Source: Lachnospiraceae bacterium
GTDB taxonomy: Bacteria; Bacillota; Clostridia; Lachnospirales; Lachnospiraceae
Assembly (NCBI GenBank): GCA_022764465.1
Contig: JALERL010000051.1
Location: 1-51,089 of the forward strand
Length of the DNA: 51,089 nt
Reading direction: 5' to 3'
Numbering within the stretch: the stretch's first letter is position 1; every line of letters begins with the position of its first letter. Shown here one piece after another: positions 24,944 through 33,152 of the stretch. The position numbers and the translations under genes are program-made. The notes under the pieces were generated by a model, which was not told where the DNA came from, did no database searches, and saw only the letters and a program-made list of their open reading frames with translations.

Positions 24944-25717
24944 CTATTGGATCAGGGCTGCTACCTGCGTGATATATCCGGATGGATTGTCACGCTGTGG
25001 CGGCCCTTCTAAGTAGGTGTGGCGGATGATTCCTTTCAGATGGATATTTTTGGCGGCTGCATAATGTAACAGCTGTTTTCTGCTTTGTCCGAGTGTCTCA
25101 TAGCTGCCATGATGATAGATACAGAGTGCACGTTCAGCCGGAAGATGGCGGATATGTTCGCCTTCGCTTTCCGGTGGAACGGCAACGCAATACGTTAACA
25201 GATTCGGATAATCGGGCTGGTATTCAATAAAATACATCCGTTTGTCGGTGACAGTGCCGTAATTCTGCATAGCGGTATATGCAGTTTCCCGGAGAAAAAC
25301 AGTGCGGTCAGCAATATCCGAGGAAAGACGGTTGCGTACATAGACGGTCTGTGGAGGAAGCGTAATCCTTGTGATCTCACGGCCGGGCTTACTGGCAATG
25401 CGTTCCTGTAAGGTCTCGATCTTCAGGTTTAATTTATCGCGCAGACGGATCAGACGGGCAACCAGCTCATTCATATCAGCGGTACCATTCAGATAACCAT
25501 CGATCTCGTCTAAGGAAAGTCCGAGATTCTGCAGGCTTCGGATCGTACGGATCCGGGTGAAAGTGTCGATGGTATAATAACGGTTCGAAGTCTTACCCTC
25601 CTTTTTATCCGGTACGACTAATCCCTTTGCTTCGTAGTTTAAGATAATTCTTCTTATAATTCCAAGGGAAGCTGCAATTTCTCCGATACTGAAAAGTCCA
25701 TCTTTTTGTTTTGACAT
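24944..25717 (-). CDS. MerR-family regulator with GyrI-like effector domain
   Basis: A 257-residue regulator. Winged helix at ~5-75 (FSIGEIAASLGIIRRIILNYEAKGL, then SNRYYTIDTFTRIRTIRSL), a dimerisation coiled coil (~95-125, LRDKLNLKIETLQERI), and a C-terminal GyrI/AraC-effector-like domain (~130-257) of BmrR/TipA type that binds drug-like ligands. The start ATG is at 25717 on the minus strand (MSKQKDGL); an upstream in-frame start would run over the operator. It diverges from a lipoprotein gene whose promoter has the hallmark MerR 19-base spacer. Confidence 0.87.
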   Translation of the reverse strand: MSKQKDGLFSIGEIAASLGIIRRIILNYEAKGLVVPDKKEGKTSNRYYTIDTFTRIRTIRSLQNLGLSLDEIDGYLNGTADMNELVARLIRLRDKLNLKIETLQERIASKPGREITRITLPPQTVYVRNRLSSDIADRTVFLRETAYTAMQNYGTVTDKRMYFIEYQPDYPNLLTYCVAVPPESEGEHIRHLPAERALCIYHHGSYETLGQSRKQLLHYAAAKNIHLKGIIRHTYLEGPPQRDNPSGYITQVAALIQ

Positions 25718-25752
25718 CCTACAATCCCTCAAAAAAATTTTTGCTAAAAGGC

Positions 25753-25783
25753 TTGCATCGTACACTGATGTACGATGTATAAT
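25753..25783 (+). promoter_or_regulatory. MerR-type promoter with 19-base spacer and dyad
   Basis: TTGCAT (25753-25758), 19-base spacer, TATAAT (25778-25783). The perfect inverted repeat CATCGTACA (25756-25764) / TGTACGATG (25769-25777) fills the spacer, the classic arrangement for a MerR-family activator that untwists an overlong promoter. It points at the lipoprotein gene. Confidence 0.88.
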
Positions 25784-25854
25784 ATATACAGTAAGTATAG
25801 GAAACCGGCAGACAGATGTCAAGAACGGTGAAATACAACAGGGAGGGATTACAT

Positions 25855-26337
25855 ATGAAGAAACTAATCACACTTTTACTGACGGTAGTTTTGAGTGTAT
25901 CAATGCTTGCAGGTTGTGGGGGAGATCCGGTAGCGGATGAGTTAGAAAAATATTTGAATACAGATATGAAAGATATCAACCAGAAGTATGAAGACTTAAA
26001 GACTGAGATGGGTAAATGGGAGGATTTCTCTGATGCACAGCAGATGATCGACAGTATCGACCAGGTCATTCTTCCGAATCTGAAGGATTCGTTAGATGCA
26101 CTCGATCAGATTGATTTATCGACCGATGAAGTGAAGGCAGTCCGTGATACCTATAAGAATGCGCTTGAGACTTATCAGGATGGCTTTCATCAGATGCGCT
26201 CTTACCTGGAAGGGGAAGACGAAGCGGATTATAACGCAGCAGAGGACAAGATCAATGATGCAGTAAGCATTGTGAATGATTATAACAGCCAGTTAGAGAA
26301 GCTTGCCGAAGAAAAAGGCATGACAATTGAATATTAG
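25855..26337 (+). CDS. Small lipoprotein controlled by the MerR-family regulator
   Basis: A 160-residue secreted lipoprotein. Signal peptide KKLITLLLTVVLSVSMLAGC with lipobox LAGC (Cys 20), then an acidic, all-helical domain (~30-155) with helices such as DSLDALDQIDLSTDEVKAVR and a C-terminal coil KLEEKGMT-like segment. GGGAGG precedes ATG 25855. No family recognised. The adjacent divergent MerR regulator suggests induction by a membrane-active or drug-like compound. Confidence 0.8.
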   Translation: MKKLITLLLTVVLSVSMLAGCGGDPVADELEKYLNTDMKDINQKYEDLKTEMGKWEDFSDAQQMIDSIDQVILPNLKDSLDALDQIDLSTDEVKAVRDTYKNALETYQDGFHQMRSYLEGEDEADYNAAEDKINDAVSIVNDYNSQLEKLAEEKGMTIEY

Positions 26338-26358
26338 ATTATCAGAGAGGATAAAAGG

Positions 26359-26388
26359 ACTCCCGCAGCGATGGCCGCGGGAGTTTTT
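26359..26388 (+). terminator. Intrinsic terminator after the lipoprotein gene
   Basis: ACTCCCGC (26359-26366) pairs with GCGGGAGT (26377-26384), followed by TTTT; a classical GC-rich stem. Confidence 0.9.
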
Positions 26389-26446
26389 GCGTAAATGTGG
26401 TGAAGTTACGTATATGATTAGAAAAATTTAAAATTATCTGAAAAAA

Positions 26447-26489
26447 TTAGCACTCACCTCTTGACAGTGCTAACAACTGGTGCTATATT
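26447..26489 (+). promoter_or_regulatory. CIRCE operator and sigma-A promoter of clpB
   Basis: TTAGCACTC (26447-26455), nine bases, CAGTGCTAA (26465-26473): the HrcA-binding CIRCE element with one mismatch in the right arm (C for G). It overlaps TTGACA (26461-26466), followed by a 17-base spacer and TATATT (26484-26489). Heat-shock control by HrcA follows from established knowledge of CIRCE. Confidence 0.93.
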
Positions 26490-26532
26490 CTGAATTGTAA
26501 AGAGAATATATGCAAAGTTAGGAGGGAGAAGC

Positions 26533-29115
26533 ATGAACATTCAGAAATTTACACAGAAGTCAGTCGAAGCGATCAATGATTGTGAGAAGCTGGCTTATGA
26601 ATATGGAAATCAGGAGATCGAGCAGGAGCATCTGCTGGTCGCTCTATTGCAGCAGGAGGATGGTCTGATCTTAAAACTGATTGAAAAAATGGAGATTCAG
26701 AAGGAGCATTTTGTGGATAACGCACTTCGTCATCTGCAGGCGCGTGTAAAGGTGTCTGGAGGACAGGTGTATGTCGGACAGGATCTGAATAAGGTGCTGA
26801 TCCATGCAGAAGATGAAGCAAAGCAGATGGGAGACGAGTATGTATCGGTTGAGCATCTGTTCCTGGCTCTGATCAAATATCCAAATAAAGCGATCAAAGA
26901 GATCTTAAAAGAGTACGGAATCACAAGAGAACGTTTTTTACAGGCATTGTCAACGGTGCGTGGTAACCAGCGTGTGACTTCGGATAACCCGGAGGCAACC
27001 TACGATACCCTGAATAAGTATGGTTACGATATGGTAGAGCGTGCAAGGGATCAGAAGTTAGATCCGGTCATTGGACGTGATACAGAGATCCGTAACGTAG
27101 TCCGGATCCTTTCGCGTAAGACGAAAAATAATCCGGTTTTAATCGGTGAACCGGGTGTAGGTAAGACCGCAGTTGTCGAAGGTCTGGCACAGCGTATTGT
27201 ACGCGGAGATGTACCGGAAGGCTTAAAGGACAAGAAGCTGTTTGCACTGGATATGGGTGCATTGGTTGCCGGTGCGAAGTACCGTGGTGAATTCGAGGAA
27301 CGTTTAAAGGCAGTCTTAGATGAAGTAAAGCAGTCGGATGGACAGATCATTCTGTTTATCGATGAGCTGCATACGATCGTCGGAGCAGGTAAGACAGATG
27401 GTGCAATGGATGCGGGACAGCTCTTAAAGCCGATGCTTGCAAGAGGTGAACTCCACTGTATCGGTGCAACCACACTCGATGAATACCGGGAGTATATCGA
27501 AAAGGATGCAGCCTTGGAACGTCGTTTCCAGCCGGTTATGGTAGATGAGCCAACCGTAGAAGATACGATCTCGATCCTGCGTGGCTTAAAGGAGCGTTAC
27601 GAAGTCTTCCATGGTGTTAAGATTACAGATTCTGCACTGGTATCGGCAGCGGTACTCTCGAATCGTTATATCTCCGACCGTTTCCTGCCGGATAAGGCGA
27701 TCGACTTAGTCGATGAGGCATGCGCACTGATCAAGACGGAATTAGATTCCATGCCGACCGAGTTAGATGAACTGAACCGTCGTGTTATGCAGATGGAGAT
27801 TGAGGAGACTGCCTTAAAGAAGGAGGAAGACCGTTTAAGCCAGGATCGTCTGGCAACCCTGCAAAAAGAGTTGGCAGAGCTGCGTAACGAATTTCAGACG
27901 AAGAAGGCACAGTGGGATAACGAGAAGAAGTCTGTGGAAAAGGTACAAAAGCTCCGTGAGGATCTTGAGAACCTGAAAAAAGAGATTGCGACAGCCCAGC
28001 AGAATTATGATCTGAATAAAGCGGCTGAATTGCAGTATGGTAAGCTGCCACAGTTACAGAAGCAGTTACAGATCGAAGAGGATAAGGTAAAAAATGAGGA
28101 TCTTTCCCTTGTCCATGAGAATGTCAGTGATGAAGAGATTGCAAGGATCATTTCACGGTGGACCGGTATTCCGGTTGCCAAGCTGACCGAAAGTGAACGG
28201 AATAAGACCCTTCATTTGGACGAAGAACTGCATAAGCGTGTCATCGGACAGGATGAAGGTGTCGAGAAGGTAACAGAAGCGATCATCCGTTCCAAAGCAG
28301 GCATCAAGGACCCGACAAAGCCGATCGGTTCGTTCCTGTTCTTAGGTCCTACCGGTGTAGGTAAGACCGAACTTGCCAAGGCATTGGCAGCCAGTCTGTT
28401 TGACGATGAGAGCAATATGGTGCGTCTTGATATGAGTGAGTATATGGAGAAATATTCCGTGTCCCGTCTGATCGGAGCGCCTCCGGGATATGTCGGATAT
28501 GACGAAGGCGGTCAGCTGACGGAGGCTGTCCGTAGAAAGCCGTATTCGGTTGTACTGTTCGATGAGGTGGAAAAGGCACATCCGGATGTCTTTAATGTAC
28601 TGTTACAGGTATTAGATGACGGCCGGATCACCGATTCCCAGGGCAGAACCGTAGACTTTAAGAATACGATCATAATTATGACCTCGAACCTTGGCTCTGC
28701 ACATCTGTTAGAGGGCATCGAAGCAGATGGAACGATCAATGCACAGACCGAGGAAGCCGTTATGAATGAGCTGCGTGGCAACTTCCGGCCGGAGTTCTTA
28801 AACAGACTTGACGAGATCATTATGTTTAAGCCATTAACGAAGGATAATATCGGCAATATCATCCACCTGCTGATGCAGGACTTAAACAAGCGTTTAGTCG
28901 ACCGTGAGATCTCAGTGGAACTGACGCCTGCGGCAGAGCAGTATATCGTAGATCATGGTTATGATCCGGTATATGGTGCAAGACCGTTGAAGCGTTTCCT
29001 GCAAAAGCATGTAGAAACACTTTCCGCAAAGCTGATCCTTGCCGATGAGGTAGGAGCGGGAGATGTGATCCTGATCGATCTGGTCGATGGAAAGCTTGCA
29101 GCCAGAAGAAAGTAA
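26533..29115 (+). CDS. clpB: ATP-dependent disaggregase ClpB
   Basis: An 860-residue AAA+ chaperone that rescues aggregated protein together with DnaK. N-terminal Clp repeats (~1-145), NBD1 with Walker [14 protein letters not shown] (~205) and Walker B ILFIDELH, the coiled-coil middle domain (~410-525) that separates ClpB from ClpA/ClpC, NBD2 with Walker [15 protein letters not shown] (~607) and [15 protein letters not shown], and a C-terminal small domain. GGAGGG precedes ATG 26533. Full family length; regulated by CIRCE. Confidence 0.97.
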   Translation: MNIQKFTQKSVEAINDCEKLAYEYGNQEIEQEHLLVALLQQEDGLILKLIEKMEIQKEHFVDNALRHLQARVKVSGGQVYVGQDLNKVLIHAEDEAKQMGDEYVSVEHLFLALIKYPNKAIKEILKEYGITRERFLQALSTVRGNQRVTSDNPEATYDTLNKYGYDMVERARDQKLDPVIGRDTEIRNVVRILSRKTKNNPVLIGEPGVGKTAVVEGLAQRIVRGDVPEGLKDKKLFALDMGALVAGAKYRGEFEERLKAVLDEVKQSDGQIILFIDELHTIVGAGKTDGAMDAGQLLKPMLARGELHCIGATTLDEYREYIEKDAALERRFQPVMVDEPTVEDTISILRGLKERYEVFHGVKITDSALVSAAVLSNRYISDRFLPDKAIDLVDEACALIKTELDSMPTELDELNRRVMQMEIEETALKKEEDRLSQDRLATLQKELAELRNEFQTKKAQWDNEKKSVEKVQKLREDLENLKKEIATAQQNYDLNKAAELQYGKLPQLQKQLQIEEDKVKNEDLSLVHENVSDEEIARIISRWTGIPVAKLTESERNKTLHLDEELHKRVIGQDEGVEKVTEAIIRSKAGIKDPTKPIGSFLFLGPTGVGKTELAKALAASLFDDESNMVRLDMSEYMEKYSVSRLIGAPPGYVGYDEGGQLTEAVRRKPYSVVLFDEVEKAHPDVFNVLLQVLDDGRITDSQGRTVDFKNTIIIMTSNLGSAHLLEGIEADGTINAQTEEAVMNELRGNFRPEFLNRLDEIIMFKPLTKDNIGNIIHLLMQDLNKRLVDREISVELTPAAEQYIVDHGYDPVYGARPLKRFLQKHVETLSAKLILADEVGAGDVILIDLVDGKLAARRK

Positions 29116-29165
29116 GCGCGTGCCGCAAGAGATTTGCAGAAACCGCAACGGATAAAATTTAGTAG

Positions 29166-29209
29166 AAAAGACATGGTATGTCACTACAGTGGGATGCCAT
29201 GTCTTTTTT
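29166..29209 (+). terminator. Terminator of clpB
   Basis: AAAAGACATGGTAT (29166-29179) pairs with ATGCCATGTCTTTT (29194-29207), one wobble, followed by further T. Confidence 0.88.
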
Positions 29210-29237
29210 GCTGTATAGGAATTCCTATACAGCAAAA
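29206..29237. repeat. Perfect 32-base palindrome behind clpB
   Basis: The left arm 29206-29221 (TTTTGCTGTATAGGAA) and right arm 29222-29237 (TTCCTATACAGCAAAA) are exact complements with no loop, centred on GAATTC. It shares four bases with the clpB terminator tail. It may be an operator, a terminator for the opposite strand, or a recombination remnant. Confidence 0.75.
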
Positions 29238-29275
29238 GTTAAGATGCGCACCTCACGGAGAGGAAGATTATGCGA

Positions 29276-29620
29276 TGCACCTAGTCAGGGCGAAAATAGG
29301 TAGTCAGGGTGCAGAAACCGCAGAAAAGTGGTGAAAAAATGCACCTAATCAGAGCAAAAGCAGGTAGTCAGGGTGCAGGAAATGCAAAAAAGTGGTAGAA
29401 AAGTGCACCCAGTCAGAGCAAAAGCAGATAGTCAGGGTGCAGAAACCGTAGAAGAGTGGTGAAAAAATGCACCCAGTCAGAGCAAAAGCAGGTAGTCAGG
29501 GTGCAGGAAATGTAGAAAAGTGGTGGAAAAGTGCACCCAATCAGGGCAAAAGCAGATAGTCAGGGTGCAGGAAACACATAAAAAGGATGAAATAATGCAC
29601 CTACAAAAAAGAAAAAAAGA
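29276..29620. repeat. Noncoding 64-base tandem repeat, five full units and a partial one
   Basis: Units start at 29276, 29340, 29404, 29468 and 29532, each exactly 64 bases, with a decaying sixth from 29596. Each begins TGCACC(C/T)A(G/A)TCAG and contains TAGTCAGGGTGCA, so TGCACCC and GGGTGCA flank a potential hairpin in every unit. 64 is not a multiple of three and no long frame is conserved through the units, so it is not protein-coding. It occupies most of the 29116-29751 gap. Confidence 0.9.
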
Positions 29621-29657
29621 ACTTTGGTGCATAAATGACAATGCATTCATATACCTC

Positions 29658-29722
29658 TTGACAACCAGATAGATTGTGCATATACTGTATATATGGAGAT
29701 ATACAGTATATGCACAATCTAT
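29658..29722 (+). promoter_or_regulatory. Promoter with 24-base perfect inverted-repeat operator
   Basis: TTGACA (29658-29663), 17-base spacer, TATACT (29681-29686). The arms 29669-29692 and 29699-29722 are perfect 24-base complements around a six-base centre and cover the -10 and start. YtrA-type GntR repressors bind such sites in the promoter of their own ABC operon; the regulator here is at 31401-31793. Confidence 0.88.
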
Positions 29723-29751
29723 GTAGAACATAGGAAAAGAGGAGAGGGGAC

Positions 29752-30693
29752 ATGGAGGTTTTAAACTGTCAGAATCTGACCCGGAGAGTTGGAAATTTTG
29801 AACTTTCAGACATATCATTTTCATTAGAACCGGGTTATCTGCTTGGGGTAGTCGGAGTCAATGGTTCCGGAAAGAGTACACTGCTGCACTATCTGATGGG
29901 CGGCGGCAGTCTGGGAGAGCGGACGAAGATTATGGTGGCAGGCTGTTCGATGACGGATCAGCCGGTGGAGGCGAAGCAGCATATTGCCTTTGTCTTAAAC
30001 GACTGTCCGTTTTTTATGGCATTGTCAGGCAGGGAAAATATGCAGATCGTTTCGAAATTATACCCGGGATTTTCCAAAGAGAAGTTCATGGAATGGATGG
30101 AGCATTTTGCGGTGCCGGCGAAGCGTCCGTTGCAGCGTCTGTCGAAGGGACAGCAGATGAAGTTCCAGCTCGCATTTGCCTTATCGTATGATGCAGATGT
30201 GTACTTTATGGATGAGCCGTCGGCAAATCTCGATGTAGAATTCCGGGAAGAATTCTATCAGATCGTGCGGGAGCTGATCGTGGATGGGAAAAAGAGTGTG
30301 GTCTATGTCACACAGCTTGTTGAGGAACTTAACGGCCTTGCGGATTATATCCTGTGGATGCATCAGGGAAAGATGCTCCTATACATGGATACGGAAAGCC
30401 TGCAGGAACGCTTTTTGGTAGTAACGGGACCACGCAGAAGCATCGATTCGATCCCGGTGAATCTGGTCGTAGGGAAAAAGTACGGGGATTCCCATAACGA
30501 AGCACTGATCGACTGTTTTCAGGGAGAACTGATGCTGCCGCTTGAAAGACGGCGGGCGCGTATCGAAGAGATCATGTACTATTTTGAAGAGAATCCATCT
30601 TCGATCCGGTATTTTCTGATGGAACATAAGGAAAAACAGGTGCATGTAAACCGCTTTGGTTTTTCTTACCGGAATGGTGGAATCTATGTATAG
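29752..30693 (+). CDS. ABC transporter ATP-binding protein (YtrB-like)
   Basis: A 313-residue ATPase. Walker A GVNGSGKSTLL (~41-51), Q-loop region FVLNDCPFFMALSGRENM, signature LSKGQQMKFQLAFAL (~126-140; LSKGQ instead of LSGGQ), Walker B VYFMDEPSANLD (~149-160), and a C-terminal extension (~220-313) of unknown role. GAGGGG precedes ATG 29752. First gene of an operon ATPase-membrane protein-GntR-ATPase-membrane protein similar to B. subtilis ytrABCDEF, which responds to cell-wall antibiotics. Confidence 0.9.
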   Translation: MEVLNCQNLTRRVGNFELSDISFSLEPGYLLGVVGVNGSGKSTLLHYLMGGGSLGERTKIMVAGCSMTDQPVEAKQHIAFVLNDCPFFMALSGRENMQIVSKLYPGFSKEKFMEWMEHFAVPAKRPLQRLSKGQQMKFQLAFALSYDADVYFMDEPSANLDVEFREEFYQIVRELIVDGKKSVVYVTQLVEELNGLADYILWMHQGKMLLYMDTESLQERFLVVTGPRRSIDSIPVNLVVGKKYGDSHNEALIDCFQGELMLPLERRRARIEEIMYYFEENPSSIRYFLMEHKEKQVHVNRFGFSYRNGGIYV

Positions 30694-30720
30694 GAATTCG
30701 AGTGAAGTGAGGAGAAAAGT

Positions 30721-31410
30721 ATGGATAAAGTCATAAAGCTTGCTTTTTTTCAGAGCATGATTGAAATAAAGGCACAATGGAAAACAAAAAGGTGGCTTCT
30801 TCTGATATATGCGGTCTGTATTACGTGTGTGGTAATGGGCATAATGTTCGATGATACAGGTATAAATAACGGCTTCTGGGCGGTCTATATTTTGTCTTTT
30901 TCTGTTGGGGATATTTTTCAGGCACAGGAGAAACTGTTTCCAAGGATTTTTGCCTATCTGCCGATGAATGATGGACAGAAGGCAAAGTATCTGCTCTGCC
31001 GGATCAGCGTAGGAAGCATGCTGCTTTTCCTGTGTCTTGGCATCTGGGCAGTGATCGATCTGGCACAGGGAAGAATCTTTCAGAGGGAGCATCTGCTTTT
31101 ATTGCTGACATGGATCGATATGATCCTGCTCATACAGTTGCAGCAGATAACTGCAATTACGAAGGAAGCCAGAAAACAGCTGGATCAGACGATGATGAAA
31201 AAATCAACCGGACGTATGCTGACTGCTTCGAAGGTGATAGGAATCCTTATGACTTTTCCGGTGATTTTAGGTATACTGGCATTTGACGATATATGGAATG
31301 TGAAGCTGCTTGCGGTGATTGTTTTTACAGGAATGGTTGTTTTGATTCTGGCAAATTGTTTTCACATGCGTTTCATTCATCGTAATTTTGCGCAGGTGCA
31401 GTGGCGTTAG
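30721..31410 (+). CDS. ABC transporter membrane protein (YtrC/D-like)
   Basis: A 229-residue integral membrane protein with about six hydrophobic segments (e.g. WLLLIYAVCITCVVMGIMF near 21-39, MLLFLCLGIWAVIDLAQG, LLAVIVFTGMVVLILAN). No signature motif; assigned by topology and by position between two ATPases. GAGGAG precedes ATG 30721 and its stop overlaps the GntR start. Confidence 0.8.
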   Translation: MDKVIKLAFFQSMIEIKAQWKTKRWLLLIYAVCITCVVMGIMFDDTGINNGFWAVYILSFSVGDIFQAQEKLFPRIFAYLPMNDGQKAKYLLCRISVGSMLLFLCLGIWAVIDLAQGRIFQREHLLLLLTWIDMILLIQLQQITAITKEARKQLDQTMMKKSTGRMLTASKVIGILMTFPVILGILAFDDIWNVKLLAVIVFTGMVVLILANCFHMRFIHRNFAQVQWR

Positions 31411-31793
31411 GAGGATGTATGAATCTATCAATTACAACAGGCAGCAATCTGGCTATTTATGAACAGATCGTGCAGCAGATTAAAAATGAGATCATTGCCG
31501 GGCATCTGACAGAAGGGGATATGCTTCCGTCTATCCGCAGTCTTGCCAAGGAGCTTCAGATCAGCGTGATCACGACAAAGCGTGCATACGAGGAATTAGA
31601 AAAAGAGAATCTTGTGTATACCGTTGCCGGACGAGGGGTTTTTATTGCAAGGCAGGATAAGAAGATCCTGCGGGAAAAGAAGATCACTGGGATCGAAAGC
31701 TCGCTGACAGAGCTGATCAGGGAAAGCAAAAAGGCGGGACTTTCGAAGGAGGACCTGACGGAGATGGTGCAGCTACTCTGGGAAGAGGACTAA
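31401..31793 (+). CDS. GntR-family regulator, YtrA subfamily
   Basis: A 130-residue repressor. Winged-helix at ~10-75: IYEQIVQQIKNEIIAGHLTE, then MLPSIRSLAKELQISVITTK and YEELEKENLVYTVAGRGVFIA; the C-terminus is only ~45 residues of dimerising helix, the short form that defines the YtrA group. ATG follows within the stop of the membrane gene. It probably binds the 24-base inverted repeat at 29669-29722 and represses the operon until a cell-wall or membrane stress signal is present; that link is inferred. Confidence 0.92.
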   Translation: MALGGCMNLSITTGSNLAIYEQIVQQIKNEIIAGHLTEGDMLPSIRSLAKELQISVITTKRAYEELEKENLVYTVAGRGVFIARQDKKILREKKITGIESSLTELIRESKKAGLSKEDLTEMVQLLWEED

Positions 31794-31842
31794 GCAGTTG
31801 TGCGGTGAAGTATCGGGCAAAGATACGGAAATGGGGATTGGA

Positions 31843-32571
31843 ATGCTTACAGTTTCACATATCAGTAAAAAACGAAAACAATTTGAACTAAGGGATGTTT
31901 CCTTTGAAGTGCCGGCAGGTTATATTACCGGACTGGCCGGGAAAAACGGAGCCGGAAAAAGTACACTCATACAACTGATCCTCGGACAGCTCTGTGCAGA
32001 TGCCGGTGAGATCTGTCTGGGTGAACTTAAGGGGAGCAGAGATGCCAGCCTGCTCCGGGATCAGACCGGATTTGTGTTAGAGAAGGAGAATCTGTTTTTG
32101 CGTGGGAAAACAGCCTATGAGAATGGAGACTTCTTTGGCCGCTTTTATACCAAGTGGGATAGTGCACTATATCGGAAGTATTTAGCGGACTTTGGACTTT
32201 CGGTTACGGAGCAAAAAAGGCTTCCGGTCGGTTCTCTTTCGACCGGACAGTATATCCGGTTTCAGCTTGCGTTTGCACTTGCCCATCATCCGGAGCTTTT
32301 ATTGCTAGATGAACCGACAGCGAATCTCGATCCGGTTTTTCGAATGAAGTTTTTAACGTTGTTGCAGGAGGCAGTGGAAAGGGAAGAGATGGCAGTTCTG
32401 TTTGCAACGCATATCACGACAGATCTTGATAAGATCGGTGATTATCTGGTGGTACTCGATGAAGGAAGCGTTGTCTGCATGGGTTCCAAAGAGGAGTTAT
32501 TCGATATGTATCAGACGAAGCGGGTATCTGAAATCATTTTGAAGGGATGTGGGAAACATGATACGAAGTGA
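31843..32571 (+). CDS. ABC transporter ATP-binding protein, second in operon
   Basis: A 242-residue ATPase: Walker A GKNGAGKSTLIQLILG (~32-47), signature LSTGQYIRFQLAFAL (~134), Walker B LLLLDEPTANLDPVF and H-loop FATHITTDLDKIGDYLVVL. The ATG at 31843 gives the standard N-terminus (MLTVSHISKK); upstream in-frame TTG 31798 and ATG 31831 are weaker. Overlaps the next gene by up to 14 bases. Pairs with the membrane protein behind it. Confidence 0.9.
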   Translation: MLTVSHISKKRKQFELRDVSFEVPAGYITGLAGKNGAGKSTLIQLILGQLCADAGEICLGELKGSRDASLLRDQTGFVLEKENLFLRGKTAYENGDFFGRFYTKWDSALYRKYLADFGLSVTEQKRLPVGSLSTGQYIRFQLAFALAHHPELLLLDEPTANLDPVFRMKFLTLLQEAVEREEMAVLFATHITTDLDKIGDYLVVLDEGSVVCMGSKEELFDMYQTKRVSEIILKGCGKHDTK

Positions 32572-33058
32572 TGAGTCTGTGATCCATAGGCAGAACAGGA
32601 AACATCTGCAAGAGATCAGTCAGTACCACAGGAATCTGATCCATCTGCTGCTTTATGTGGCAGGCGGCATTTATGCAGCGTTCTGTTTTTTCCTGTGGCG
32701 TGGGCAAAAGGCAACTATAAATGCATATCTTGTAACGGTGCTGATGCAGTTTGCGGTGTGTCAGATTAAGTATATCTCGATTGCAAGGGTCAATACATCT
32801 CATGCATCCCCACAGTATCTGGCAGATGGTCTGCTGTTACTACCGGTGTCACGTATGGATATTATCGGCTGGCATTTTATGGAAGTGGTAAAAACACAGT
32901 TCGTTTTTGAGGGGCTGCTTGGGATCATTTTCCTGCTGGTACAAAAGCCGCCTGCATGGACGGATCTGATCTGGATCATACTTATAGCGGGCATTCCGCT
33001 TGCCGTGGTTATGATCCGGGACCGGAAATTATTTTTGCCGGATGAAAAAATGGAGTAG
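32558..33058 (+). CDS. ABC transporter membrane component, short
   Basis: A 166-residue protein with about four hydrophobic segments (LIHLLLYVAGGIYAAFCFFL near 27-46, then FEGLLGIIFLLVQ and LIWIILIAGIPLAVVMI). It is likely the membrane partner of the ATPase it overlaps. ATG 32558 is preferred over the GTG at 32549 for its spacing from AAGGGA. Last gene of the YtrA-like operon; no family match beyond that is claimed. Confidence 0.72.
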   Translation: MIRSDESVIHRQNRKHLQEISQYHRNLIHLLLYVAGGIYAAFCFFLWRGQKATINAYLVTVLMQFAVCQIKYISIARVNTSHASPQYLADGLLLLPVSRMDIIGWHFMEVVKTQFVFEGLLGIIFLLVQKPPAWTDLIWIILIAGIPLAVVMIRDRKLFLPDEKME

Positions 33059-33066
33059 CATATATT

Positions 33067-33095
33067 TTGACAGATCATTTCGAAAATGTTAGATT
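33067..33095 (+). promoter_or_regulatory. Possible promoter of the DUF2156-GNAT gene
   Basis: TTGACA (33067-33072), 17-base spacer, TAGATT (33090-33095), a perfect -35 with a weaker -10. Confidence 0.5.
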
Positions 33096-33152
33096 CGTAA
33101 TACGGAAGAAATGTATCTGCAACAGATGCAATACGTAGAAATGAGGATCACA

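Noticed and set aside
29276-29620. CRISPR array lookalike
   Set aside because: Units are 64 bases with no variable spacer; the whole unit is conserved, so it is a plain tandem repeat.
29477-29824. Minus-strand frame across the tandem repeat
   Set aside because: The period of 64 is not a multiple of three, there is no ribosome site, and it overlaps the promoter of the ABC operon.
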